A program made the position numbers and the translations under genes. A DNA stretch of 37,882 nt from an uncultured Solirubrobacteraceae bacterium (GTDB lineage: Bacteria; Actinomycetota; Thermoleophilia; Solirubrobacterales; Solirubrobacteraceae), in NCBI GenBank assembly GCA_902806175.1, contig CADCVQ010000011.1, positions 1 through 37,882 on the forward strand. The letters are read 5' to 3'. The notes under the pieces are model-generated. The model was given only the letters and a program-made list of their open reading frames with translations. It did no database searches and was not told where the DNA came from. Within the stretch, counting starts at the first letter, position 1. Each line of letters begins with the position of its first letter. Positions 23,209 to 31,584 of the stretch are shown here, one piece after another.

Positions 23209-24590
23209 TGGCCGGCTACACCGCAGTCACCGCCGAGGACCTGGCGATCATGCTCGACGCGATCGGCGTCGGCTCGATCGCTGAGCTCTTCGAGGCGATT
23301 CCCGCCGGCGTTCGCCTGGAGCGGCCGATCGACCTGCCGCCCGGCGAGCCCGAGCAGGCCGTCTACGCCGAGCTGCGCCGGCTCGCCGAGCTCAACACCT
23401 CGGCCGAGGACGAGATCACCTTCCTCGGCGGCGGGATGTACGACCACTACGTGCCCGCGATCATCGACATGCTCATGTCGCGCTCGGAGTTTCTGACGCC
23501 GTACACGCCCTACCAGCCCGAGGTCAGCCAGGGCGGCCTGCAGATCATGTTCGAGTATCAGACCGCGATCTCCGAGCTCACCGGGCTGCCCGTCTCCAAC
23601 GCCTCGGTCTATGAGGGTCCGAGCGCGGTCGGCGCCGCGGCGTACCTCGCCAAGCTCACGAACAAGCGCCGGAAGGTGCTCGTCAGCCGCGGCGTGCATC
23701 CGCACAGCCGCGCGACGCTCGACACGCTCGCCGTCGGCTATGGGATGGAGGTCGTCGAGGTCGGTCTCGACGACGCCCTGACGGACCTCGGCGCGCTGCG
23801 CGGCGCGCTGTCGGATGACATCAGTGCGGTCATCCTGCAGCAGCCGAACTTCCTCGGCGCGATCGAGGACGTGCAGGCGATCGCCGATGCCGCCCACGAG
23901 CACGGCGCGCTCGTCGTCTGCGCCGCCGACCCGCTGACGCTCGGCGTGCTCGAGGCGCCGGGCCACCAGGGCGTCGACGTCGTCGTCGGCGAGGGCCAGT
24001 CGCTCGGCAACCGCCTGGACTTCGGCGGACCGTCGTTCGGCTTCTTCGCCGCGACCGAGAAGCACCTGCGCTCGATGCCCGGCCGGATCGCCGGGGAGAC
24101 GACCGACGCCGACGGCCGGCGCGGCTTCGTGCTGACGCTGCAGACGCGCGAGCAGCACATCCGCCGCGAGAAGGCGACGTCGAACATCTGCACGTCGCAG
24201 GCGCTCAACGCGCTCGGCGGCGTCGTGTACCTCAGCTGGCTCGGGCGGCGCGGGATCGTCGAGCTCGGCGAGCTCATGCTGCAGCGCACCCACTACGCGC
24301 GCGAGACGCTGGCGGCGCTGGACGGCGTCGACAAGCTCCACGAGCGCCCGGTCGTGCGCGAGTTCGCGCTGCGGCTGGACGCCGACGTCGGCCGTGTCCT
24401 CGAGCGCTGCGCGGCAGCGGGCGTCAACGCCGGGTACGCCCTCGGGCGCTCCTATGACGAGTACGGCGACGGACTGCTCGTCGCGATCACCGAGCAGCGC
24501 TCGCGGGCGGACATCGACCGGCTGGCCGAGGTGCTCGCGGCGGCGGTCGCGGCCGAGCGCGCGGGCGCGGGCGCGGAGGTGGCGGCATGA
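23208..24590 (+). CDS. gcvPA: glycine dehydrogenase (decarboxylating) subunit 1
   Basis: A 460-residue alpha subunit of the split P protein, which decarboxylates glycine with PLP. It lacks the PLP lysine, which is on subunit 2. Family regions include FLGGGMYDHYVPAIIDMLMS, TPYTPYQPEVSQGGLQIMFEYQ, SNASVYEGPSAVGAAAYLA and NICTSQALNALGGVVYLSWLG. GTG at 23208 overlaps the gcvH stop by one base. The stop overlaps gcvPB as ATGA, consistent with equal production of both subunits. Confidence 0.95.
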   Translation: MAGYTAVTAEDLAIMLDAIGVGSIAELFEAIPAGVRLERPIDLPPGEPEQAVYAELRRLAELNTSAEDEITFLGGGMYDHYVPAIIDMLMSRSEFLTPYTPYQPEVSQGGLQIMFEYQTAISELTGLPVSNASVYEGPSAVGAAAYLAKLTNKRRKVLVSRGVHPHSRATLDTLAVGYGMEVVEVGLDDALTDLGALRGALSDDISAVILQQPNFLGAIEDVQAIADAAHEHGALVVCAADPLTLGVLEAPGHQGVDVVVGEGQSLGNRLDFGGPSFGFFAATEKHLRSMPGRIAGETTDADGRRGFVLTLQTREQHIRREKATSNICTSQALNALGGVVYLSWLGRRGIVELGELMLQRTHYARETLAALDGVDKLHERPVVREFALRLDADVGRVLERCAAAGVNAGYALGRSYDEYGDGLLVAITEQRSRADIDRLAEVLAAAVAAERAGAGAEVAA

Positions 24591-26167
24591 GCGCACCGGA
24601 CGCATCGCAGACCAAGCAACAGCGCGAGCGCGCGACGACGATCTTCGAGAAGGGCGCGCCGGGGCGGCGGGCGTTCCGCGCGCCCGATCTGGACGTGCCG
24701 CAGGTCGACGGGCTGATCCCGGAAGGGATGCGTCGCGCCCAGCCGCCGCGCCTGCCGGAGGCATCCGAGCCGGAGCTCGTGCGCCACTACGTCAACCTCT
24801 CCAAGCGTAACTTCGACCTCGACTCGGGCTTCTATCCGCTCGGTTCGTGCACGATGAAGCACAACCCGCGCCTGCATGAGCGCGTCGCGGCGCTGCCCGG
24901 GCACGCGCGCCTGCATCCGCTGCAGGATCCGCGCCGCGCGCAGGGCGCGCTCGAGCTGATGTTCAACCTGCAGGAGTCGCTCGCCGAGATCGCCGGGCTG
25001 CCGCACGTCTCGCTGCAGCCGTCCGCCGGCTCGCACGGCGAACTGGCGGGCGTGCTGCTCACGCGCGCCTACCATGCCGACCGCGGCGAGCAGCGCACGA
25101 CGGTGCTGACGCCCGACTCGGCGCACGGCACGAACCCCGCGACGGTGACGATGGCCGGCTATGAGGTCGTCAAGGTCGCGCTCGACGCCGCCGGCGGCGT
25201 CGACGTCGACGACCTGCGCGCGAAGGCCGACGACAGCGTCGCGTGCCTCATGCTCACGAACCCGAGCACGCTCGGCATCTTCGATCCGAACATCGAGGAG
25301 ATCGCGTCGATCGTGCACGGCGTGGGGGCGACGCTGTACTACGACGGCGCCAATCTCAACGCGATCATGGGCTACTCGCGGCCCGGCGACATGGGCTTTG
25401 ACATCGTGCACTTCAACCTGCACAAGACATTCACCCAGCCGCACGGCGGCGGCGGCCCGGGCGCCGGCCCGATCGCCGTCAGCGACCGGATCGAACCCTA
25501 CCTGCCGCGCCCGCAGGTCGTCCGGCGCCCGCCCGGGGCACAGAACGGCTCAAACGCGTTGCACGAAAACGGCGCCGACGGCCGTTTGGTCGGTGGGCCG
25601 CCGATCTTCGACCTCGACGAGGACCGGGGTGGCCGCGACTCGAAATCGATCGGGAAGCTGCGCGGGTTCCAGGGCAACTACGGCGTCTTCGTGCGCACGT
25701 ACGCGTACATCCGCTCGCTCGGGGGCGAGGGCCTGCAGGACGTCTGCGAGGTGGCGGTGCTGAACGCCAACTACCTGCTGGCGCGGCTGCGCGAGAAGGT
25801 CGGCGACCGTCTGCCGCTCGCCTTCGGCGAGCGCTGCATGCACGAGTTCGTCCTCTCAGGCGCGCCGATGAAGAAGGAGCTCGGCATCCGCACGCTGGAC
25901 CTCGCCAAGCGCCTGCTCGACCACGGCTTTCACCCGCCGACCGTGTACTTCCCGCTCGTCGTCGACGAGGCGCTGCTGATCGAGCCGACCGAGACCGAGA
26001 CGCGCGAGACGCTCGACGCGTTCGCCGACGCGATCGCGGCGATCATCGCCGAGGCCGAAGCCGACCCGGAGATCGCGCGCAACGCGCCCTACACGACACC
26101 GGTGCGGCGCTTGGACGAGGCCGGCGCCGCGAAACGCCCGCGGGTGCGCGAAGTCCTGCCGCAGTAG
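24587..26167 (+). CDS. gcvPB: glycine dehydrogenase (decarboxylating) subunit 2
   Basis: A 526-residue PLP-binding subunit of the split P protein. The PLP Schiff-base lysine is Lys280 in FNLHKTFTQPHGGGGPGAGP; upstream YPLGSCTMKHNPRL, LQPSAGSHGELAG and SAHGTNPATVTMAGYEVV are diagnostic. The protein is slightly longer than many GcvPB at both ends. Last gene of the operon. Together with gcvT, gcvH and gcvPA it makes all pathway-specific parts of the glycine cleavage system. Confidence 0.95.
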   Translation: MSAPDASQTKQQRERATTIFEKGAPGRRAFRAPDLDVPQVDGLIPEGMRRAQPPRLPEASEPELVRHYVNLSKRNFDLDSGFYPLGSCTMKHNPRLHERVAALPGHARLHPLQDPRRAQGALELMFNLQESLAEIAGLPHVSLQPSAGSHGELAGVLLTRAYHADRGEQRTTVLTPDSAHGTNPATVTMAGYEVVKVALDAAGGVDVDDLRAKADDSVACLMLTNPSTLGIFDPNIEEIASIVHGVGATLYYDGANLNAIMGYSRPGDMGFDIVHFNLHKTFTQPHGGGGPGAGPIAVSDRIEPYLPRPQVVRRPPGAQNGSNALHENGADGRLVGGPPIFDLDEDRGGRDSKSIGKLRGFQGNYGVFVRTYAYIRSLGGEGLQDVCEVAVLNANYLLARLREKVGDRLPLAFGERCMHEFVLSGAPMKKELGIRTLDLAKRLLDHGFHPPTVYFPLVVDEALLIEPTETETRETLDAFADAIAAIIAEAEADPEIARNAPYTTPVRRLDEAGAAKRPRVREVLPQ

Positions 26168-26228
26168 GCCAATCGGACGACGCGGATCGCGGCGGCGCGC
26201 CACGCTCACGCTCCCAGCAGGTTCATTC

Positions 26229-26257
26229 TTGCCGCGGCTGCGGCGCGTGCGTATGGT
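26229..26257 (+). promoter_or_regulatory. promoter of the subtilase gene
   Basis: TTGCCG (26229-26234), 17 bp, TATGGT (26252-26257) in the 118-bp gap after gcvPB. The start codon lies 28 nt downstream with GGGGAG as ribosome binding site, so this gene has a conventional leader. Confidence 0.5.
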
Positions 26258-26285
26258 CCGCCGCCAGCGATTGGGGAGCTGAAAC

Positions 26286-27548
26286 ATGAAGCGCGCCATC
26301 TCGATTGGCATCACCGCACTGCTGGCCGGCCTGGCGTGTGCGTCCGCCGCGAACGCGGCATCCGCCCGCTACGACGCCCGCACGGTGATCGTCAAGTACG
26401 CCGACCGCGCGTCGTCGTCGCAGCGTTCGCTCGCGGGCCGGCTCGCCGGCTTGGGCGAGACGCTCGGAAGCATCCGCGGAGTCGGGGCGCAGGTCGTCCG
26501 CGTCGCGCGCGATCCGGCCGCGGTAGCCGCGCGCCTGAACCGTTCGAAGGCCGTTGCGTACGCCGAGCCGAACTACATCGCGCGCGCCACCGGGATCCCG
26601 AACGACCCGCGCTTCGGCGAGCTCTACGGGCTGGACAACAACGGCCGGGCGGGCGGGACAGCCGACGCCGACATCGACGCCCCCGAGGGCTGGACGGCGC
26701 TCTTCGGCGCCAGCGCGTTTCCGAGCACCGGCGGTGCGAAGATCGGCATCGTCGACACCGGCGCGCGGGCCGGACACGAGGACCTCGCGGGCAAGGTCGT
26801 CAACTGCGCCGGCGTGCGCTCCTTCGGCATCGACGTCCTCGGGCTCCTCAACCTGCCGCTCCTCGCCGACCCGACGATCGTCGACGGGCGCTGCGGCGAT
26901 GACAACGGCCACGGCACCCATGTCGCCGGTATCGCGGCGGCACGCGCCAACAACGGGCGCGGCGTCGCCGGCGTGGCGTTCAACTCGCCGCTGGCGATCT
27001 GCAAGGCGCTCGATCGGCTCGGCGCAGGCGCCGTCGCGGGCATCGCCAACTGCATCGGCTACCTCGCTGCCACCGGCGCGAAGGTGATCTCGATGTCGCT
27101 GGGCACGGCGGTCGATTCGACCACGTTGCGAGCCGCGATCAGCGCGGCGAGCAGCGGCGCCCTGATCGTCGCCGCCGCCGGCAACGGTGGCAACGCGGTC
27201 GCGAACTACCCGGCGTCCTACGCCGAAGTCGTCTCCGTCGCGGCGACCGACAGACTCGACCAGCGCGCGCCGTTCTCGACGTTCAACGACGACGTCGAGG
27301 TCGCGGCCCCCGGCGTCAACATCCTCTCGACCTGGAACGACGGCGGCTACAAGGTGATCTCCGGCACCTCGATGGCGACGCCGCACGCAGCCGCCGTGGC
27401 GGCGATCATCGCGGGGCGCTACCCGTCGCAGACGCCCGCGTTCTGGCGCGCAAAGCTCGTCGCCGGCGTCGACGACGTCACGGCCCCGGGCCGCGACCCG
27501 CAGACCGGCTTCGGCCGGGTAAACCTGCTGCAGGCCGCGACGGAGTAG
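26286..27548 (+). CDS. secreted S8 family serine protease (subtilase)
   Basis: A 420-residue exported subtilisin-like protease. Residues 1-24 form a Sec signal peptide (MKRAISIGITALLAGLACA, cleavage near ANA). Residues about 30-100 are an I9-like inhibitory propeptide ending AYAEPNYIARA, as in thermitase-type enzymes. The catalytic triad is Asp157 (IVDTGA), His209 (NGHGTHVAG) and Ser362 (GTSMATPH), with Asn300 in AAGN as oxyanion-hole residue. No C-terminal anchor, so it should be secreted free. Four cysteines in the catalytic domain (C174, C203, C239, C256) may make disulfides. GGGGAG precedes the ATG. Confidence 0.93.
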   Translation: MKRAISIGITALLAGLACASAANAASARYDARTVIVKYADRASSSQRSLAGRLAGLGETLGSIRGVGAQVVRVARDPAAVAARLNRSKAVAYAEPNYIARATGIPNDPRFGELYGLDNNGRAGGTADADIDAPEGWTALFGASAFPSTGGAKIGIVDTGARAGHEDLAGKVVNCAGVRSFGIDVLGLLNLPLLADPTIVDGRCGDDNGHGTHVAGIAAARANNGRGVAGVAFNSPLAICKALDRLGAGAVAGIANCIGYLAATGAKVISMSLGTAVDSTTLRAAISAASSGALIVAAAGNGGNAVANYPASYAEVVSVAATDRLDQRAPFSTFNDDVEVAAPGVNILSTWNDGGYKVISGTSMATPHAAAVAAIIAGRYPSQTPAFWRAKLVAGVDDVTAPGRDPQTGFGRVNLLQAATE

Positions 27549-27610
27549 CTCCTGCACTGATTCGTCACGTTCGCGGGGTCTTCGGACGCAATCGATGCCA
27601 CGCTCAGGAC

Positions 27611-27860
27611 GTGTCCCACGTTGCCCGCGCATACCACCGAGAAGGTGGCGAACCCCCGGTCGGGCGCAAGATCGTCAACCTCGCGGCGCGGCAGGGCGGC
27701 GCGATCTCGCGTGGGCAACTGCGCGCGCTAAGGCCTCGACGACGACCGCAGCCACCGGGCCGTCAGGGCCGGCTGGCTCGTGCGGGTGCACCTCGACGAC
27801 CGCCCCGCCGAGCTCGCGGGCGACGTGTGGGCGCTGCTGCGCGACGCGAGGGTAGCCTGA
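27611..27860 (+). pseudogene. decayed AbiEi-type antitoxin N-terminal domain fragment
   Basis: The only gap of more than 300 bases (27549-27866) holds coding-like remains. In one frame from 27611 the product ends IVNLAARQGGAISRGQLRAL, the usual opening helix of AbiEi-family type IV antitoxin N-terminal domains. The expected continuation GLDDDRSHRAVRAGWLVRVH is read in another frame from 27732, after one extra base near 27729-27731. The fragment stops at 27860 after a short unrelated-looking tail, so the nuclease/toxin-linked C-terminal part is missing. The family assignment is from pattern memory. Confidence 0.55.
27853..27858 (+). promoter_or_regulatory. -10 element of trpS
   Basis: TAGCCT with 8 nt to the trpS GTG at 27867; it overlaps the stop codon of the pseudogene fragment. 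Confidence 0.45.
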
Positions 27861-27866
27861 TCTGCC

Positions 27867-28871
27867 GTGGCAGTCATCTTCAGCGGCATCCAGCCCACGG
27901 GTCGCAAGCACCTCGGCAACTACATCGGCGCGATCACGCAGTACGTCGCTGGTCAGGATCGCGGCGATCCCGCGATCTACTGCATCGTCGACCTGCACGC
28001 CACGACGGTGCCCTACGCGCCTGCCGAGCTGCGCGAGCGCGTGCACGACACGACCGCGGTGCTGCTCGCCGCCGGCCTCGACCCCGAGCGCTGCATCCTC
28101 TTTCGCCAGGGCGACGTCAGAGAGCACACGGAGCTGTGCTGGCTGCTGACGTCGGTCAGCGCCCTCGGCGAGCTCAACCGGATGCACCAGTTTCGCGACA
28201 AATCCGCGGCACAGCGTGAGCTCATCTCTGCGGGCCTGCTGCTCTACCCGGTGCTGCAGGCCGCCGACGTGCTCGCCTACCGCGCGCATGAGGTGCCCAT
28301 CGGCGAGGACCAACGCGAGCACCTCGAGCTGATGCGCAACATCGCCGAGCGCTTCAACGCGCGCTTCGGCGAGAACACGCTCGTCGTCCCAGAGCACCGG
28401 ATCCCCGCGGTCGGCGCGCGGATCCGCGACCTGCAGGAGCCCGAGCGCAAGATGTCGACGACCGCCGGCACGGAGCAGGGCACGGTCTACCTGCTCGACG
28501 AGCCCGACGCGATCCGGCGCAAGTTCAAGCGCGCCGTCACCGACTCCGACGACCCGCCCGTCCTGCGCCGCGGCGACGACAAGCCGGGCGTCACGAACCT
28601 CATCGACATCCTCGCGTCGGTGCGTGGCGTGTCGCCGCAGAGCGTCGAGCAGGAGCTTGCCGGCGCGCGCGGCTACGGCGACCTCAAGGTCGCGGTCGGC
28701 GAGGCCGTCGTCGAGGCGCTGGGACCGCTGCAGGAGCGCTATCGCGCGCTACGCGAGGACGAGTCGGCGCTCGAGGACGCCCTGGCGCAGGGCGCCTCGA
28801 AGGCGCGCGCGATCGCCGCGCGCACGCTGGCGGACGTTCGCGCTGTGATGGGCATAGGCGCAGTGCCGTGA
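27867..28871 (+). CDS. trpS: tryptophanyl-tRNA synthetase
   Basis: A 334-residue class I aminoacyl-tRNA synthetase charging tRNA-Trp. The HIGH-equivalent is in GIQPTGRKHLGNYIGA (about residues 7-22) and the KMSKS-equivalent is KMSTT at 195-199. Other TrpRS landmarks are VDLHATTVPY, LTSVSALGELNRMHQF, LLYPVLQAADVLAYRA and VPIGEDQREHLELMR. Length is standard. GTG start supported by the upstream -10 element and by the family N-terminus. Confidence 0.95.
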   Translation: MAVIFSGIQPTGRKHLGNYIGAITQYVAGQDRGDPAIYCIVDLHATTVPYAPAELRERVHDTTAVLLAAGLDPERCILFRQGDVREHTELCWLLTSVSALGELNRMHQFRDKSAAQRELISAGLLLYPVLQAADVLAYRAHEVPIGEDQREHLELMRNIAERFNARFGENTLVVPEHRIPAVGARIRDLQEPERKMSTTAGTEQGTVYLLDEPDAIRRKFKRAVTDSDDPPVLRRGDDKPGVTNLIDILASVRGVSPQSVEQELAGARGYGDLKVAVGEAVVEALGPLQERYRALREDESALEDALAQGASKARAIAARTLADVRAVMGIGAVP

Positions 28872-28886
28872 ATGGCGCAAAACCGC

Positions 28887-28892
28887 TAGGCT
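28887..28892 (+). promoter_or_regulatory. -10 element of the 33-residue peptide gene
   Basis: TAGGCT, then 7 nt, then the ATG at 28900. It lies in the 28-bp gap after trpS and matches the leaderless pattern. Confidence 0.45.
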
Positions 28893-28899
28893 CGCGCCA

Positions 28900-29001
28900 A
28901 TGAACGCAAACAACGAGAACGGCTTTGAGACGCTTGACGTCATCTTCATCCTGCTGGTCATCTTCCTGCTGCTCGGCGTGATGTTGATCATCTTGTTGTA
29001 G
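28900..29001 (+). CDS. 33-residue single-span membrane peptide
   Basis: A 33-codon ORF, ATG to TAG, between trpS and scpA. The first 13 residues are polar and acidic (MNANNENGFETLD); the remaining 20 are nearly all Ile, Leu, Val and Phe, making one transmembrane helix that runs to the C-terminus. A -10 hexamer sits 7 nt before the ATG, in register with the promoters of trpS and scpA on either side. No family recognised. It may be a small membrane regulator or tail-anchored peptide; too short for ordinary gene finders. Confidence 0.6.
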   Translation: MNANNENGFETLDVIFILLVIFLLLGVMLIILL

Positions 29002-29043
29002 ACGACGAGGGGCGCGCCCCCGATGGACGTCTTGCGCCGTCGT

Positions 29044-29049
29044 TAGCCT
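29044..29049 (+). promoter_or_regulatory. -10 element of scpA
   Basis: TAGCCT with 7 nt to the GTG of scpA. A GGGGCGCGCCCC palindrome at 29009-29020, just upstream, may separate this unit from the preceding one. Confidence 0.45.
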
Positions 29050-29056
29050 GCGCGCT

Positions 29057-29809
29057 GTGACCGTCGCCTCGCTCGAACTGGACCTCGATGTGTTCTCAGG
29101 GCCGTTTGATCTCCTCCTGACGCTCGTGCTGCGCGAGGAGATCGACCTGCTCGAGGTGCAGCTCGCGGAGATCGTGATCTCCTACCTCGACCATCTCGAG
29201 TCGCGCGGCGAGCTCGACCTCGAGGTCGCGACCGAGTTCCTCGTGTTGATCGCCGCGCTGCTGGAGCTCAAGTCGCGGCTCATGCTGCCGCGCGAGGACG
29301 ATGAGCTGCCCGACTTCGAGCCCGGCGAGGCCGCCGAGGAGCTGCTCGCGCGCATGCTCGAGGCGCAGCGCTACCGGCGTGCCGCCGAGCACCTCGCGGC
29401 ACGGCTGGCGGGGGAGGATGGCGTGCGCTACCGCTGCGCCCCGCTGCCGCCGGCGCTGCGGCGCACGAACCTTGCCGAGGCCGGCGCCGTCTACGACCCG
29501 CGCCGGCTGGGCGCCGCCTTGGGCGGCCTGCTGCGCGTGCCGCCGCAGCTGGCGCTCGGCCACCTCACGATCCCGCGGGTCACCACGGCCGATCGGCTCA
29601 GGCACCTGCGCGACCTGCTGCGCCGCGGCGCGACGACGTTCGACGAGGCGGTCCGCGGCGCCGATCGCGTGACGGTCGCGGTGACGCTCTTCGCTCTGCT
29701 CGAGCTCTACAAGCAGGGCGAGGCGACGTGGACCCAGGACGAGCCGTTCGGCGACATCGCGATCGCGCCGGCGAAGCGGAGCGCCCACCTGCAGGCGCTC
29801 GCGTCATGA
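29057..29809 (+). CDS. scpA: segregation and condensation protein A
   Basis: A 250-residue kleisin that bridges SMC heads in the bacterial condensin. N-terminal LDVFSGPFDLLLTLVLREEIDLLEVQLAEI is diagnostic, followed by SRGELDLEVATEFLVLIAALLELKSRLMLP. An acidic middle and a C-terminal winged helix (AVTLFALLELYKQGEATW) follow. GTG start. Its stop overlaps scpB as ATGA. The SMC gene is not in the window. Confidence 0.93.
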   Translation: MTVASLELDLDVFSGPFDLLLTLVLREEIDLLEVQLAEIVISYLDHLESRGELDLEVATEFLVLIAALLELKSRLMLPREDDELPDFEPGEAAEELLARMLEAQRYRRAAEHLAARLAGEDGVRYRCAPLPPALRRTNLAEAGAVYDPRRLGAALGGLLRVPPQLALGHLTIPRVTTADRLRHLRDLLRRGATTFDEAVRGADRVTVAVTLFALLELYKQGEATWTQDEPFGDIAIAPAKRSAHLQALAS

Positions 29810-30390
29810 GCGAGCTCGCGCGGGTCGTCGAGGCGCTGCTGTTCCTCTCGCCCGAGCCCGTCAGCGTCGCCGACCTCGCCGAGGCGGCGGCGTGCGATGC
29901 CGACGAGATCGCCGCCGCGGTCGCCGAGCTTGACCGCGAGTACGCGCCCGGGCAGCGCGGGCTGCAGCTCAAGCGCGTGGCCGGCGCGATCGCGCTGGCG
30001 ACCGACCCCGTCGCCGAGGAGGCGGCGCGGCGTCTGCTCGCCAAGCCGCGCACGCCGCCGCTGACGCCGGCACAGGCCGAGACGCTCGCGATCGTCGCCT
30101 ACCTGCAGCCGGTCTCGCGGCCGGAGATCACGCGCATCCGCGGGGTCGCGGCGGAGTCGGCGAGCTCGACGCTCGAGGAGCGCGGCTTCATCGAGCAGGC
30201 GGGCCGCTCGCAGTTCGGCGCCGTCCTGTACCGCACCACCGATCTCTTCCTCAAGCTCTTCGGCCTGGCGTCGCTGAAGGGGCTGCCGAGCGTCGCCGAG
30301 TGGGACCCCTCGCCGGAGGAGGAGGCCGACCTGCGCGACCGCCTGCTGCGCGCCGGCGAGCAGCGCTCAGGCGACGCCGCCGCCGTCTGA
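29806..30390 (+). CDS. scpB: segregation and condensation protein B
   Basis: A 194-residue protein with two winged-helix domains that dimerises and binds ScpA. It starts LARVVEALLFLSPEPVSVADLAEA; the second domain has LTPAQAETLAIVAYLQPVSRPEITRIRGV, highly typical of ScpB, and FGAVLYRTTDLFLKLFGL. ATG 29806 overlaps the scpA stop. It is convergent with rlmN, 16 bp away. Confidence 0.94.
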   Translation: MSELARVVEALLFLSPEPVSVADLAEAAACDADEIAAAVAELDREYAPGQRGLQLKRVAGAIALATDPVAEEAARRLLAKPRTPPLTPAQAETLAIVAYLQPVSRPEITRIRGVAAESASSTLEERGFIEQAGRSQFGAVLYRTTDLFLKLFGLASLKGLPSVAEWDPSPEEEADLRDRLLRAGEQRSGDAAAV

Positions 30391-30406
30391 GCGCGCCTGG
30401 AGCGAG

Positions 30407-31387
30407 CTACGCCCGCGCGGCCGCGAGCTGCCCGCAGGCGGCCGCGATGTCGCGCCCTCGCGTGAGTCGCACGGTCGCGCGCAGCCCCTGCTCCTCGAGC
30501 ACCGCGCGGAACGCGTCGATCGCGTCGGGTCCCGAGCCGTCGTAGGAGCCGGTCGGGTTGTACGGGATGAGGTTGACCTTGAAGACCTTCGGATCCAGCA
30601 GCTCGGCGAGCGCGACCGCCTGCTCATAGCGGTCGTTGACGCCCGCGAGCATCACGTACTCCACGAAGACCGGCCGGCGCTTGGCCTCGTGGAAGCGCAC
30701 GCAGGCAGCGAGCACGTCGGCGAGCGGGTAGCGGTCGTTGACGGGCATGATCTGCGAGCGCAGGGCCGTGTCGGCGGCATGCAGCGAGAGCGCGAGGCGG
30801 ATCGGCATCTCGCACCGGGCGAGGCGGTCGATGCCGGGAATCCAGCCGACGGTCGAGATCGCGGTGCGCCGGTGCGTGATGCCCACGTCGGGCAGCCGCG
30901 CGCAGGCGGCGAGCACGTTGTCGAGGTTCATCATCGGCTCGCCCATGCCCATGAAGACGGCGTGGTCGACCTCCTCGATGCGGCGAAAGTGCAGCGCCTG
31001 GTCGAGGATCTCCGAGGCCGTGAGGTTGCGGCCGAACTTCATCGCGCCGGTCGCGCAGAAGGTGCAGGTCAGCGGGCAGCCCGACTGCGAGGACAGGCAC
31101 AGCGAGCGGCGGCCGTCGCGGTAGCGCATGAGGACCGCCTCGACCGCACGCCCGTCGGCCGTGTGGAAGAGCGACTTGACGGTGCCGTCCTTGGCGTGCG
31201 CCTCGTCGGCGAGCGTGAGCGTCGAGAACGCCACCGCGTCGGCCAGCCGCGCGCGCAGCGCGGCCGGCAGATCGGTCATCGCGTGATAGCTGCCCGCCCC
31301 CCGCGCCGCCCACGCCCACACCTGGCGCGCGCGGAAGGTCGGCTCGCCGGCATCGGCGAGGGTGCGTCGCAGCAACTCGAGGTCCAC
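30407..31387 (-). CDS. rlmN: dual-specificity 23S rRNA/tRNA methyltransferase RlmN
   Basis: A 326-residue radical SAM enzyme methylating C2 of adenine 2503 in 23S rRNA and of A37 in some tRNAs. The [4Fe-4S] cysteines are C104, C108 and C111 in GCPLTCTFCATG. The second catalytic Cys is C318 in the DIAAACGQL C-terminal motif, and FMGMGEPMMN and the SMF-like STVGWIPGI strand are present. GTG at 31387 is chosen because TAGATT ends exactly 6 nt before it; no longer start is possible without passing this element. The cfr alternative is unlikely given the AACGQL end and context. Confidence 0.93.
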   Translation of the reverse strand: MDLELLRRTLADAGEPTFRARQVWAWAARGAGSYHAMTDLPAALRARLADAVAFSTLTLADEAHAKDGTVKSLFHTADGRAVEAVLMRYRDGRRSLCLSSQSGCPLTCTFCATGAMKFGRNLTASEILDQALHFRRIEEVDHAVFMGMGEPMMNLDNVLAACARLPDVGITHRRTAISTVGWIPGIDRLARCEMPIRLALSLHAADTALRSQIMPVNDRYPLADVLAACVRFHEAKRRPVFVEYVMLAGVNDRYEQAVALAELLDPKVFKVNLIPYNPTGSYDGSGPDAIDAFRAVLEEQGLRATVRLTRGRDIAAACGQLAAARA

Positions 31388-31393
31388 ATGTTC

Positions 31394-31399
31394 AATCTA
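31394..31399 (-). promoter_or_regulatory. -10 element of rlmN
   Basis: TAGATT on the minus strand with 6 nt to the GTG, the textbook spacing for a leaderless mRNA. Confidence 0.5.
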
Positions 31400-31539
31400 A
31401 TGGGCGCGGCCGGAACTCCTGCGAAACCGCAAACTCGGGGCTGGGTCCACCAGCCCGCGCGGTGTCGTTCAGCTGCTGTCGGCGCGCTGATCGGCAGGCC
31501 ATGCGTGAGCCTGGCCGGGCGGCTCACGTGGCCCCTCCG

Positions 31540-31567
31540 GCGCACGGTCCTTGCCAGGACCGTGCGC
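31540..31567 (-). terminator. strong hairpin after the secreted-protein gene
   Basis: A perfect 12-pair stem, GCGCACGGTCCT (31540-31551) with AGGACCGTGCGC (31556-31567), and four-base loop. It begins 17 bp past the 3' end of the gene at 31585. There is no U-run, so it may be a Rho-assisted terminator or mRNA stabiliser. A second, weaker hairpin (GTGAGCC/GGCTCAC, 31505-31527) follows. Confidence 0.6.
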
Positions 31568-31584
31568 GGGGTGAGGCGTCCGCC

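Noticed and set aside
31388-31539. tRNA or small gene upstream of rlmN
   Set aside because: No cloverleaf, no coding bias; only the rlmN -10 box and weak hairpins are visible.
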